From contig NZ_CP086235.1 of assembly GCF_023612095.1 (NCBI RefSeq), forward strand, positions 3,235,501-3,299,500: a stretch of 64,000 nt of DNA, given 5' to 3'. This stretch comes from Cytobacillus firmus (GTDB lineage: Bacteria; Bacillota; Bacilli; Bacillales; Cytobacillaceae). The notes beneath the pieces are model-generated. The model saw only the letters and a list, made by a program, of their open reading frames with translations. It was not told where the DNA came from and did not search any database. Position numbers and translations under genes: made by a program. Position 1 is the first letter of the stretch; every line of letters starts with the position of its first letter. Shown one piece after another: positions 17,011-27,100 of the stretch.

Positions 17011-18141
17011 ATGCTGCTGCCTGATCTGGCTGAAAAAATCATAGCTGAAGTGCGTCAGTTTCTTCAGGAAGATATCATAGTTGCCAATACCTGCGGGGTG
17101 ATCATTGCAAGCACAGACGCCGGCAGAATAGGCAATTTTCATGAAGGAGCATTGCTTACGATAAAACATAAAGAAAAGCTGATTATTACCAGGAAGGATC
17201 AATCACGCCTTCAGGGTGTAAAAGCAGGCATTAACTTGCCGATCTTTTTCAAAGGGGAAACTGTTGGTGTTATTGGGATTACCGGAAATCCCGATGAAAT
17301 TTCCCCATTCGCAGAGATCATCCGCAAACTGACAGAGTTGTTTATCAGCGAAAGTTACTTTGCAGAGCAGCTCGATTGGCAGGCCCGTGCAATGGAAGGT
17401 TTTATGTTTGACTGGCTGCAGACGAAGGAGTGGGATCCTGCCTTTAAAGAACGTGCTCACCTGCTGAAGATAAATCTCTCAGTAGATAGACAGGCATCGA
17501 TCGCAGAATTCAGGCAAACTAGCCAATTGCTTCATCGTGATCTTTGGAATAGAATTTTATCCTGGAAGGAAGCAGGGCCCAATGATATTCTGATTCGCTG
17601 GGGAAATGATCGAATTGTCCTTTTAGCCGGGGTTTCTTCAGCAGAAAAAGATCGCAGCATAAGAGAAAAGATCACACGCTTCCATCGTTTTCTGGAAAAC
17701 CTGCTCGCTGCCAAAGTTAGTATCGGCACTGGAAAACCATTGCCTCCCTTTAGTCTGTCCGAATCATTTATGCAGGCAGAACGAGCTTTAAAAATTGCAA
17801 AAGACCGGGGGACCATCATATTTGATCAGGATTTGACCATAGAAATGATATTTGATGATCTTTCTCCGGAAACGAAGAAGGACTTTATAGAAAGAACCAT
17901 CGGCACATTTATGTATGAAGAGGATCTGATGGTTACCCTTAAGGAGCTATTCAGGCAAAATCACTCTTTGAAAAATACTGCTGAGACGCTGCATATACAT
18001 ATTAACACTCTTCATTACAGACTCAAGAAAATATCAGAGCTTTCAGGGCTTTACCCATCAAATTTGAATGATTTAATGAAATTATTCATAGCTGTAAAGC
18101 TTTTGGAGGAAGGTACAAAAAACAATCAAAACACTCCTTGA
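17011..18141 (+). CDS. CdaR-type transcriptional regulator (sugar diacid/glycolate)
   Basis: 376 residues. An N-terminal putative sugar-diacid recognition domain (about 1-130, with GRIGNFHEGA) is followed by a central GGDEF-like degenerate region and a C-terminal PucR/CdaR helix-turn-helix (ELFRQNHSLKNTAETLHIH, then TLHYRLKKI). CdaR of E. coli activates glucarate/galactarate genes. In Bacillus, homologues sit upstream of glcD-glcF and probably sense glycolate or glycerate. That fits here, because glcD starts 92 bases downstream, after a terminator. The regulatory link is inference from position. Confidence 0.85.
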   Translation: MLLPDLAEKIIAEVRQFLQEDIIVANTCGVIIASTDAGRIGNFHEGALLTIKHKEKLIITRKDQSRLQGVKAGINLPIFFKGETVGVIGITGNPDEISPFAEIIRKLTELFISESYFAEQLDWQARAMEGFMFDWLQTKEWDPAFKERAHLLKINLSVDRQASIAEFRQTSQLLHRDLWNRILSWKEAGPNDILIRWGNDRIVLLAGVSSAEKDRSIREKITRFHRFLENLLAAKVSIGTGKPLPPFSLSESFMQAERALKIAKDRGTIIFDQDLTIEMIFDDLSPETKKDFIERTIGTFMYEEDLMVTLKELFRQNHSLKNTAETLHIHINTLHYRLKKISELSGLYPSNLNDLMKLFIAVKLLEEGTKNNQNTP

Positions 18142-18161
18142 TATTTGTATAATTATCTATA

Positions 18162-18187
18162 GCAGGGATTCCCTGCTTTTTTTATAC
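18162..18187 (+). terminator. Terminator after the CdaR-type gene
   Basis: Stem AGCAGGGA / TTCCCTGCT followed by seven T. Confidence 0.8.
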
Positions 18188-18233
18188 TTAAAGAATAGAT
18201 ATTGCCAGCCTGCTATTAAAGGAGAGGATCTAT

Positions 18234-19646
18234 TTGGTTGACGTACAAATAAAAGAAAAATTTATCGCCATTGTCGGCGCAGAAAATTATGATGACTCTA
18301 AAGCTGGGCGCCTCGTTTATTCTTATGATGCTACTCCTAATTTCCAATCGATGCCAGATGCGGTGATCAGTCCCCGAAACGCTCAGGAAATTTCCCAGAT
18401 CCTCAAAATTTGCAGCAGCAGAGGAATTCCAATCGTCCCCAGAGGATCAGGCACCAATTTATGTGCAGGCACCTGTCCCACAGAAGGCGGAATTGTTCTC
18501 CTGTTTAAGCATATGAATAAAATTATTGAAATCGATGAAGAAAACCTGACAGCTACAGTACAGCCGGGTGTTATCACACTTGATATGATTAATCAGGTCG
18601 AAGCAAGAGGGCTATTTTATCCCCCTGATCCAAGTTCAATGAAAATAAGCACAATCGGCGGAAACATCAATGAAAATTCAGGCGGACTGCGCGGATTGAA
18701 ATATGGCGTTACAAGGGACTATGTAATGGGGCTGGAAGCTGTACTTGCGAACGGAGACATTATCAGAACTGGCGGCAAGCTTGCAAAGGACGTGGCCGGT
18801 TATGACTTTACCAGGCTGCTGGTTGGATCTGAAGGAACTTTAGGGATTATTACGGAAGCCACATTAAAGTTAATTCCGCTTCCTGAAGCAAAAAAGACCA
18901 TGCTTGCTCTCTTTCAGGATCTGGAACAAGCTGCGAAATCCGTCTCAAAGATCATCGCTGACAAAATCATTCCGGCCACGCTTGAATTTTTAGATCAGCC
19001 AACACTAAAAGCAGTAGAGGATTTCGCACAAATCGGTTTGCCGACTGATGTTAAAGCTGTACTTCTTATCGAACAGGATGGGCCGGTTGACGTTGTGGAA
19101 AAGGATATGCAAAAAATGGCTGAAATCTGCCAAAAGCAAGGAGCTGTATCGGTACAGCTTGCAAAATCTGAAGAAGAAGCCGAAGCCTTAAGGACAGCAA
19201 GACGTGCGGCCTTATCGGCTCTTGCACGCCTAAAGCCGACCACCATTCTTGAAGACGCTACAGTGCCAAGATCTGAAATTGCCAATATGGTAAGAGCCAT
19301 AAACGAAATTTCTCAAAAATACGGGCTTTCCATCTGTACCTTTGGCCATGCAGGTGATGGAAACCTTCATCCGACATGCCCTGCAGATGCCCGGGATAAA
19401 AACGAAATGGAACGGGTTGAAAAAGCGTTTGAAGAGATTTTTATCAAGGCGATCGAACTTGGAGGAACAATAACAGGGGAACATGGAGTAGGAGTCATGA
19501 AAGCTCCTTATCTTGAACTGAAACTGGGCCAGGCAGGGATTGATGCCATGAAGGCTGTAAAGACTGGCTTAGACCCCAATAATATTCTTAATCCCGGCAA
19601 AATTTTTGCCAAGGACAACAGAAAACGTGTGGTGGTTACACAATGA
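18234..19646 (+). CDS. glcD: Glycolate oxidase subunit GlcD (FAD-binding)
   Basis: 470 residues. FAD-binding type 4 fold: PRGSGTNLCAGT and the GGNINENSGG and GYDFTRLLVGSEGTLG segments contact FAD. The C-terminal substrate domain ends with GEHGVGVMKAPYL and NPGKIF, as in GlcD and D-lactate dehydrogenases. It oxidises glycolate (or another 2-hydroxy acid) to the keto acid with GlcF as electron acceptor partner. The start is TTG at 18234 with AAAGGAGAGG before it. It overlaps glcF by four bases. D-lactate as substrate cannot be excluded. Confidence 0.92.
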   Translation: MVDVQIKEKFIAIVGAENYDDSKAGRLVYSYDATPNFQSMPDAVISPRNAQEISQILKICSSRGIPIVPRGSGTNLCAGTCPTEGGIVLLFKHMNKIIEIDEENLTATVQPGVITLDMINQVEARGLFYPPDPSSMKISTIGGNINENSGGLRGLKYGVTRDYVMGLEAVLANGDIIRTGGKLAKDVAGYDFTRLLVGSEGTLGIITEATLKLIPLPEAKKTMLALFQDLEQAAKSVSKIIADKIIPATLEFLDQPTLKAVEDFAQIGLPTDVKAVLLIEQDGPVDVVEKDMQKMAEICQKQGAVSVQLAKSEEEAEALRTARRAALSALARLKPTTILEDATVPRSEIANMVRAINEISQKYGLSICTFGHAGDGNLHPTCPADARDKNEMERVEKAFEEIFIKAIELGGTITGEHGVGVMKAPYLELKLGQAGIDAMKAVKTGLDPNNILNPGKIFAKDNRKRVVVTQ

Positions 19647-20968
19647 CAACATTAAAAGAACAGACAATCATTCAGGAAGAGTTTGTGAAGCGAATGGATG
19701 AAGATGAGCTCCTGAATTGCATGCGCTGTGGCTTTTGCCTTCCTTCATGCCCTACTTATGTCGAGTCAGGCTTTAAAGAAGCGCACTCCCCAAGGGGAAG
19801 GATTGCATTAATGAAAGCTGTTGCTGACGGATTGATTGAACCTGATGAAGATGTTGAGAGATCACTTGATCTTTGCCTGGGCTGCCGGGCATGCGAGCCT
19901 GTATGCCCTTCAGGGGTAAAATATGGACACTTGCTGGAAGAAGCGAGGGATATCATTAACCAGAATAAGAAACACTCACTTCCGGTAAGGGCGGTTCGCA
20001 ATTTGGTCTTTACAGGGCTTTTCCCCCATCAGAACAGAATGAGGGCAGCTGCAGGGCTTTTGGGCTTTTATCAGCGTTCTGGCCTGCAGTCGGCCGCCAG
20101 AAAAACAGGGATGCTGAATTGGCTTCCAAAAAACCTCAGTGCAATGGAAAAGGTGCTTCCTCAAGTGCCAAAATTAAAAGAAATGAAAAATAGGCCATCC
20201 TATTTCCCGGCAGATAAGCCGGTAAAGAAAGCCGCTTTTTTCACCGGGTGCTTAATGGACACGATGTTCCTTGAAACTAATAATGCAACAATAAAGCTTC
20301 TCCAGCTTGCCGGATGTGAAATTCATATTCCTCAAAATCAGGCTTGCTGCGGTGCTCTTCACGGTCATAGCGGTGAAAAGCAGACAGCTAAAGATCTGGC
20401 TAAACGGAACATAGAAGCTTTTGAAAAACTGGACGCTGACTATATCATCTCAAATGCAGGAGGATGCGGGGCATTCCTTATTGACTATGGCCACCTGCTT
20501 AAAGATGACCGGGAATGGCATGAAAGAGCTGTAAAGTTTTCGGAAAAACTTAAAGACATCAGCCAAATTCTATATGAACTTGAATTTCATAAAAAAGTTC
20601 ATCTTGAGCTTCCGGGGCAGGTCGTAACCTATCAGGATTCCTGCCATTTGCGCAATGTCATGAAAACCTCCATAGCACCTCGTACCCTTCTGAATTCAAT
20701 AAGGGGCATTGAATTCAGGGAAATGAAAGATGCAGACAGATGCTGTGGTTCTGCCGGTATTTATAATATTGTTGAATCTGAAATGTCTATGCAAATACTT
20801 GATCATAAAATGATTCAGGCCAAGTCAGCAAATGCTGCGGTGATTGCGACCTCTAATCCAGGCTGTCTTCTGCAAATGAAGCTGGGGATCGAACGGGAAG
20901 GTTTACAGCATAAGATTAAAGCAGTTCACATCGCAGACATCCTACTGGAGGCTGCCTGTGAAAAATAA
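19643..20968 (+). CDS. glcF: Glycolate oxidase iron-sulfur subunit GlcF
   Basis: 441 residues. Two 4Fe-4S motifs near the N-terminus (CMRCGFCLPSCPTY and CLGCRACEPVCPSG) are followed by two CCG domains (ACCGALHGHSG near residue 232 and DRCCGSAGIYN near residue 367, each with a partner Cys such as DSCH). It takes electrons from GlcD. The ATGA overlap with glcD indicates coupled translation and a fixed stoichiometry. Confidence 0.94.
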   Translation: MTTLKEQTIIQEEFVKRMDEDELLNCMRCGFCLPSCPTYVESGFKEAHSPRGRIALMKAVADGLIEPDEDVERSLDLCLGCRACEPVCPSGVKYGHLLEEARDIINQNKKHSLPVRAVRNLVFTGLFPHQNRMRAAAGLLGFYQRSGLQSAARKTGMLNWLPKNLSAMEKVLPQVPKLKEMKNRPSYFPADKPVKKAAFFTGCLMDTMFLETNNATIKLLQLAGCEIHIPQNQACCGALHGHSGEKQTAKDLAKRNIEAFEKLDADYIISNAGGCGAFLIDYGHLLKDDREWHERAVKFSEKLKDISQILYELEFHKKVHLELPGQVVTYQDSCHLRNVMKTSIAPRTLLNSIRGIEFREMKDADRCCGSAGIYNIVESEMSMQILDHKMIQAKSANAAVIATSNPGCLLQMKLGIEREGLQHKIKAVHIADILLEAACEK

Positions 20969-20996
20969 ACATGTGCTTATGCCGAAATATTACCAC

Positions 20997-21025
20997 TTAT
21001 GAAAACTCCTTTTTAATTCATACTA
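20997..21025 (+). promoter_or_regulatory. Candidate sigma-G promoter for the SASP gene
   Basis: TTATG at 20997-21001, a 17-base spacer and CATACTA at 21019-21025 resemble the forespore sigma-G pattern (GnATR and CATnnTA). The following gene is an alpha/beta SASP, a classic sigma-G target. Confidence 0.5.
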
Positions 21026-21078
21026 CAAATACAGAGGGATGGTAACTCTGTAAGACCAATAAAAAGGAGTTGAATACA

Positions 21079-21279
21079 ATGGCAAGAAGCAGCAATAAGC
21101 TTTTAGTTCCTGGTATTGAACAATACATGGACCAGGTTAAATATGAAATTGCCCAGGAATTTGGTGTTCAATTAGGCTCTGATACAGTATCCCGGTCTAA
21201 CGGATCTGTAGGCGGAGAAATTACTAAGCGGCTTGTCCAGCAAGCTCAAGCACAAATGTCCGGCCAGAATAATCAATAA
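21079..21279 (+). CDS. Alpha/beta-type small acid-soluble spore protein
   Basis: 66 residues with the whole SASP signature: [17 protein letters not shown] (GPR protease site between the Glu and Phe), [18 protein letters not shown] and a Gln-rich tail. It coats spore DNA in the A-form-like state and protects against UV and heat, and is degraded by GPR on germination. The start is ATG 21079, nine bases after AAGGAG; an upstream in-frame TTG is ignored. Which ssp paralogue it is cannot be told. Confidence 0.95.
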   Translation: MARSSNKLLVPGIEQYMDQVKYEIAQEFGVQLGSDTVSRSNGSVGGEITKRLVQQAQAQMSGQNNQ

Positions 21280-21296
21280 CAACTTCATATAAATGG

Positions 21297-21326
21297 AAAA
21301 AGTCCGGAGCATGCTCCGGACTTTGC
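21297..21326. terminator. Bidirectional terminator between ssp and rsgI
   Basis: Perfect palindrome AAAGTCCGGAGC / GCTCCGGACTTT with flanking A and T runs. Confidence 0.85.
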
Positions 21327-21328
21327 TT

Positions 21329-22516
21329 TTATCTTTTTCCTTTTTCCTGGTGTTTCCCTTGTTTATTTCCACTGTGATCATCTCGATGGTCCCTTTCTTT
21401 ATGCTTCCCCTCAGGACCGTTTCCGCCTTTATTTTTCCAATTATCTTTTTTATCTTTATGATTTTTATCAGGTTTAATCCTTTTTTCATTGGCCCTATGG
21501 CCGCCGTTAGGAGGATTTTGATTGTTTGGGGCTTTCACCCTATCTCCCTGGTTTTTCTTATCTTTATTATTATGTCTATCATCATGATTATTCTCATGGT
21601 GATTGCCATTTCCATTGCTGTTATCAGCTTTGTTATTTTGCTGTTTAGAATGTTTATGCTGATTTTCTGATCTCTTTATCTGCCCGGGAACAGCCTTCTT
21701 TTCTTCCTTATCTTTCTTTACGCGCCAGTCTTTCTGTTTTAATTGGCTTTGAGATTTTTCAGCAGGTTTTTGTGGAGCAGTAGATGCTTTACCTGATTGT
21801 TTCTCCTTATTCACTGGCTCAGAAACTTTCTTATCGGCACTGCCAGCCTTAATTTTATTTTCTTTATACAAACCAGGTGACAGCCCTTTATCAATAGCTG
21901 CTTCTCTTTCCTCTTCACTTGCTTCCAGTAAAGTTACCTCAAGCTGCTCTTTTTGTGCCGCTTTTTTTATATCTGCTAACTCTTTCTGAATACGCTCATC
22001 CGCTTCTTTATTCTGTTCTGTATACACGGCAGCAATGACTACCTCTTTATTTTCCTTAAAATAGCCCTGCTTCTTTATCTGAAGGAGAATTTTGTCAGCC
22101 ACTTCATGAATGCTGTTCTTTTTCCAGTTCTTGATATTCTGGATAATAAGTTTTCCTTCTTCATTATAAGGAATGAGTTCTACTACCTGATATTCCTGAT
22201 TGACCCCTAATTCAATACTCGGATTAACGTCTATTGACATATAAGCGTACACTTCGTCGTTTTGCAAAAACGGCAGAAAAGACACGATTGCGAGTATCAT
22301 CGCAAATGCTGCTGCCATTATTCCTTTTCCTCTGGATAATCTAAAAATAGATAGAGGACGCGACAATTTTCCGTTTTTCAGTTCTATTGGGAAGAAGACA
22401 ATTTCCTGGCCTATTGCGTATGCCTGATCTTGTTTTCGGGCACGCAGAAATTCTCCTTCCGGGGTTAATAGTGTTAAAAAACGTTCGTTTATTTCCATGA
22501 TTATACCTGTTTTCAC
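21329..22516 (-). CDS. rsgI: Anti-sigma-I factor RsgI
   Basis: 395 residues. The N-terminal cytoplasmic RsgI domain (about 1-60) binds SigI. One membrane helix follows (about 67-85, GIMAAAFAMILAIVSFLPF), then an extracellular domain starting YMSIDVNPSIELGVN, the hallmark of the periplasmic RsgI domain. The last 190 residues are a low-complexity Lys/Asn/His/Gly-rich tail, unusual in its length and charge and probably wall-associated. The start codon overlaps the sigI stop (ATGA), matching the sigI-rsgI operon of B. subtilis. RsgI holds SigI inactive until heat or wall stress. Confidence 0.93.
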   Translation of the reverse strand: MKTGIIMEINERFLTLLTPEGEFLRARKQDQAYAIGQEIVFFPIELKNGKLSRPLSIFRLSRGKGIMAAAFAMILAIVSFLPFLQNDEVYAYMSIDVNPSIELGVNQEYQVVELIPYNEEGKLIIQNIKNWKKNSIHEVADKILLQIKKQGYFKENKEVVIAAVYTEQNKEADERIQKELADIKKAAQKEQLEVTLLEASEEEREAAIDKGLSPGLYKENKIKAGSADKKVSEPVNKEKQSGKASTAPQKPAEKSQSQLKQKDWRVKKDKEEKKAVPGQIKRSENQHKHSKQQNNKADNSNGNGNHHENNHDDRHNNKDKKNQGDRVKAPNNQNPPNGGHRANEKRIKPDKNHKDKKDNWKNKGGNGPEGKHKERDHRDDHSGNKQGKHQEKGKR

Positions 22517-23259
22517 GTTTCCAACACCCCTTTGATATAATCCTTTAAAAAGACATAATCGCCAGTTAATATCAATGATATGGCAATTATATATTTTCTA
22601 TTTCTCTCTATTGTTTTTCTGCTTAAAGATACATAACCCTCCAGCTGCTTTATCGGCAGCTTTTTTTTGTCAAAAAGAATACTTTTGAGCTCTTCATTAT
22701 CAACCAGAATTTTGGCTACAGTCATCGCATTTTTTCGTGCATCCGCATGTTTTGGGGATTGTTCAATCAAATCACTGAAGGTAAGGCCGAATTCCTGAAG
22801 AATCTGCGTAAACTGGACAATTTCTTCTTTCCTCAGTTCTTCATCTGTTTTTTTCCTGTAGTCTTCAATTGACAACTCATCTTCTATTGCCGAGCTGGCC
22901 GTATCATCATCTTCCAGATTAGAGGCTCCATTAAAGCTGAGATTCTGAAATTTGGATTGCTTACGGATATAATCAATAACACGCCTTTTAATCAGCACTT
23001 CCGAAAAACTGATGAGTGAACTTCCCTTATCAGGACTGTACTTTTGAATGGCTTCATTAAAAGCTATGAGGCCAATGCTAAATTCATCATCAGATTCATG
23101 AATATACCTCTTGCAGACTGATGATACTGTTTTAGCAATAAACGGCTTATATGACTCTATTAGCTCATTATTCAATGCTGCATTTCCCTGCTGTATTAAT
23201 TTAACCGTTTCTTCGAGCGATTTTTTACGCTTTTTCGGCATAAACAATAAACCCAGCAA
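22513..23259 (-). CDS. sigI: RNA polymerase sigma-I factor
   Basis: About 248 residues, close to the family length. The region-2-like part reads YKPFIAKTVSSVCKRY and DEFSIGLIAFNEAIQKY, and the C-terminal SigI-specific domain ends in a helix-turn-helix (LEGYVSLSRKTIERNRKYI). It directs heat and cell-envelope stress transcription. The start is TTG 23259, about six bases after GAGGTG; GTG 23268 and ATG 23241 are alternatives. It pairs with rsgI in one operon. Confidence 0.93.
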   Translation of the reverse strand: MLGLLFMPKKRKKSLEETVKLIQQGNAALNNELIESYKPFIAKTVSSVCKRYIHESDDEFSIGLIAFNEAIQKYSPDKGSSLISFSEVLIKRRVIDYIRKQSKFQNLSFNGASNLEDDDTASSAIEDELSIEDYRKKTDEELRKEEIVQFTQILQEFGLTFSDLIEQSPKHADARKNAMTVAKILVDNEELKSILFDKKKLPIKQLEGYVSLSRKTIERNRKYIIAISLILTGDYVFLKDYIKGVLET

Positions 23260-23407
23260 TAGCCCCACCTCTTTTCAAAACACATTATATCATACGGCGT
23301 CCAATCCGTATTTTGGGCAGGGCTATAAAAGCTTTAATACACTTAATTGAAACTCATATGATATCACCTTATGAAAAGCGGCCGCTTGTTCATTACAACT
23401 GTACGGA

Positions 23408-23431
23408 TTCATGGAAGGGATTTGTGGGGGT
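23408..23431 (-). promoter_or_regulatory. Weak candidate sigma-I autoregulatory promoter
   Basis: ACCCCC on the minus strand (23426-23431), then 14 bases and TGAA (23408-23411). The known SigI pattern is ACCCCC with a CGAA-type -10, so one base of the -10 does not fit and the site lies about 150 bases upstream of sigI. Confidence 0.25.
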
Positions 23432-23456
23432 AATGTAAGAAAATATTTTAAAAAAG

Positions 23457-23503
23457 AAAAAAGCTTCAGCACCACTAAACAATTAGTGTGACAAAGCTTT
23501 TTT
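23457..23503 (-). terminator. Terminator after the small membrane protein gene
   Basis: Outer stem AAAAAAGCTT / AAGCTTTTTT and inner stem CACTAA / TTAGTG, with a T run on the minus strand. Confidence 0.7.
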
Positions 23504-23515
23504 AATCAATAAAAC

Positions 23516-23992
23516 TCAACTTTGAGTGGTTGGCTTTCTCCATTTCAGGATTAACCACCTGATTAGCAGGCCGGTTACTACACCCGGAATAACAAAGATC
23601 ATAGGAAGAAAGACCGGTCCAAAAAAAATCCCAAACAATTTGAGTTTTGTTGAGTACATTAGTCCTACTGTGACAAAATAGGCACTGAATACAAAAGGAA
23701 GGAATGATAATTCTTCCTTTTCCGGCATAGCACTGCGGTATGCATCCCACATTGCAAACATGTAAAGACAAGGATAAAACATGAGCCACTGATAATTAAG
23801 GACATGAACAGCTTTTTCAATTTCGCCCATAAAACTGTACATGATGGCCGAATTAAAATGGCTGTATACATTAATGATAAATTCAAGGACGACAAACAAT
23901 GTCCCCTTCCACAGCTGCCCCGCCAATAATTGGCTAAAACCCGGCAATGCAATACTCCAAAAAACCGCTTCTAGTTTACTGAGTTTTTTCAT
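23516..23992 (-). CDS. Multi-helix membrane protein of unknown function
   Basis: 158 residues with about four membrane helices. The N-terminus reads LEAVFWSIALPGFSQLLAGQ, an arrangement (PGFGQ-like after the first helix) shared with small Bacillus membrane proteins, and a WDAYRSAM motif ends the third helix. No catalytic motif and no partner. The preceding RND pump gene is on the same strand but 155 bases upstream, so it may be a separate unit. Confidence 0.65.
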   Translation of the reverse strand: MKKLSKLEAVFWSIALPGFSQLLAGQLWKGTLFVVLEFIINVYSHFNSAIMYSFMGEIEKAVHVLNYQWLMFYPCLYMFAMWDAYRSAMPEKEELSFLPFVFSAYFVTVGLMYSTKLKLFGIFFGPVFLPMIFVIPGVVTGLLIRWLILKWRKPTTQS

Positions 23993-24147
23993 TTCATTAC
24001 CACCAGCTACAAGTCGATACTTTTATTGTGCTCTGAATATTGGTCAATTATCAATTTATTTTCCAGATATTTTCCTGAAACACCATCTAAAAATTAAACT
24101 TCAGCACAAAAATAAGACCCCTTCAGTAGAAGGAGCCTTCATCAGAT

Positions 24148-27100
24148 CTAGGAATTATCATCCCGTTTCTGGTTTTTCATATCATCGTCATCCCTTTTTA
24201 CAATTTTCAACAACTCCTCTAGCATAGCTGCCATATCATCTCTGCTGTAGGATTTGTCATCAGAGGATTGAAGCTGTTTTTTGTCTTCGTCATTATCGTG
24301 ATTCCAGTTTTTCTCCACTCTTTCTTCAAGCAGGTAAGCTGGCACTAAGTGGCCATCCGGTGTTGCATACATTTTATTTAATCGCCGTGTATCCTTGTCA
24401 AAAAAGCTATATACAACTGGTATGACAAATAGTGTCAGGAACGTACTGCTGATCAGTCCGCCAATAAGAGTAATTCCCATGGGCTGGTTAATTTCTGTTC
24501 CTTCTCCAATGCCAAGTGCTAAAGGCACTAAGCCCAGTATAGTAGTTAAGGCCGTCATGAATATTGGCCTTGCACGGTCCTTAACAGAAATGATTATGGC
24601 ATCGTAGCTCTTTAGGCCCTGCTCTTTCTTTTGGTTAATATAATCGACAATGACTATTGCATTATTCACTACAATTCCTGCAAGCACAATAATCCCGATT
24701 ATGGCTGTTAAACTAATAGGTGTTTGGGTTGCGGTAAGAGCAATTGCCACACCTATTACCATGAGCGGCACAGTAAACATGATAACCAGCGGATACTTAA
24801 GTGATTCAAATTGAGCTGCCATGACAAGATAAATAAACACGATTGCCAGTACAAATGCCAGAATCAGGTCATCAATGGACGATTCCAGCAATTCTCTGTC
24901 ACCGCTAAAAACGATTTCTGTTTCATCCGGCAATTTCAGATCGGCAATTTCTTTATCCACTTCTTTTGACATGGCACCCATGTTTGTAGAAGATTTGTAC
25001 TTTAATGTAAATTGGACAGCATCCTGCTGATTAATCCGCTGAATATTTACCGGTCCTTCTCCGCGCTCAATATTGGCTACATCATTCAGAGCGGCATAAT
25101 TGCCATCAGGCTTTTTAATAAGCAATTTCTTCAAATTCTCTATATCCTGTGTGACTTCCCGATCGTACTCAACAAATACCCCATATATATTGGATTCATC
25201 ATCTATCATTTGTGTAGCACGATTGCCCCGTGTTACGTCATTTACTGCCATGGCTACCTGGGCGGGAGCCAAACCCTCTTCAAGAGCCTTTTCACGGTCC
25301 ACAGTTATCTGAATTTCTTCAACGGTATCCATGAGATCAGTCGACAATTCGGTTACATCCTCAAGGTCCTTCAATGCATTATAGATTTTATCAACATTCT
25401 CCTTTAAAGGGTTGGGATCTGTGTCCCTCACACTAAAGGTCAGTGTATTCGGCGATGTACCTGCTGTCGACTGTGTATTAAATGAGAGTTCTGCAGTTTC
25501 ATTAACCTTTGATGCAGCAATTTCCAGATCCTTTTTCACCTCATCGACAAATTCAAAGGTAGACCTTTCCCGCTGGTCCAGCTCTTTCATTTTGATATAC
25601 AATTCAGCAATATTGGCATTTTTCGAGCCCCGGAAGGACCCTTCCTGTGTAGTTCCAATGAGACTAACAAATGTATCTACATCTTCTTCATCCTTTAATT
25701 CTTCCTCTAAAGCAGATACAGCCTTTTCTGTTTCTGAAAGTGCAGTGCCGTTCTCAAGCTCCATACGCACCGTAAAAAAGCCCTCATCTGCATTTGGAAG
25801 AAATTGTGTACCTACTGTGGTCAATCCAAAGCTGCCCGCTGCCAATAAAAGCATGGTAATTGCTATGACCGCTGCACGATTCCTTAATGACCACTTGATT
25901 GATTTTTCAAGTGATCGCATTAAGCCTGTTTCCTGCCTTTTTGCCTCCGTGTTTGTTCTTGGAGCCTTCAGCAGCCTGCTCGCAAGCATGGGCACTATTG
26001 TCAGGGCAACAACCAGAGATGCAAATAAACTAAAGGAAATGGTCAGGGCAAACTCCTTAAACAATTCACCGATTATCCCAGTTATAAATACTACTGGGAG
26101 GAATACGGCAACTGTCGTCAAGGTGGAAGCCGTAATTGCACCTCCTACTTCTTTTGCCCCAACACTTGCCGCCGTTTTCGGATCTTTCCCCATTGATAAA
26201 TGGCGGTAAATATTCTCAATAACCACGATGGAATTATCCACCAGCATGCCTATTCCAAGCGCCAATCCGCCAAGAGTCATAATATTTAAGGTAAAATCGG
26301 AAAAATACATTAACACAAACGTGAAAATAACTGAATAAGGAATAGAGATTCCAATGATGAGCGGACTTTTGACATTTTTCAAAAAGAAAAACAGCACAAT
26401 CATAGCAAAAATACCGCCAAGAATCAGTGAATTTGAGATATTTCCTATTGCAAGACTTATGTAATCTCCCTGATCGAAAAGAATTTCAGATTCAATATGT
26501 TCAAACTGTTCCTTTTCAAGAAGATTATCCAATTGCTTTATAAATTGATCTGAAACCTCTGCCGTATTAGCATCGGACTGCTGCAGGACACTCAGTAAGA
26601 CAGATGGAGCCTGGTTTGTGCGCGTGATGGTGCGATCATCCTGGCTGGCCAGCTGAACCTCTGAGATATCATCAAGGCTTACTTTATTGCCTGTTGCGGG
26701 GTCTGCTGTTACCGTAAGTTTTTTCAGTGTATCCAGGGAATCAATGGAGCTGATAATTCTGGTTGTCAGCTCTTTTCCCTCAGTCAATACAGGATCACCC
26801 GGCATTGATATATTATTGGATTCAATTACATCCACAACATCCGCCTGGCTAAGTTTGAAATCTTTCAGCTTTTCCTGGTCCAGTTCCACTCTTACTTCCT
26901 TAATGGCTGTTCCTGAGAGATTTACGCTTGCTACTCCTTCCACTTTAGATAGCTCCAGGTTCAGTTCTTCCGCAAGCTTTCTTAATGCTTCAGGCTTCTC
27001 ATCTGCACTAAGAGATAATTGAATAATCGGAAACTGAGCAGGGTCAAACTTCATAAATCGCGGTTTATCAGCTTCATCAGGAAGCTGTGTCTGATCCAGT

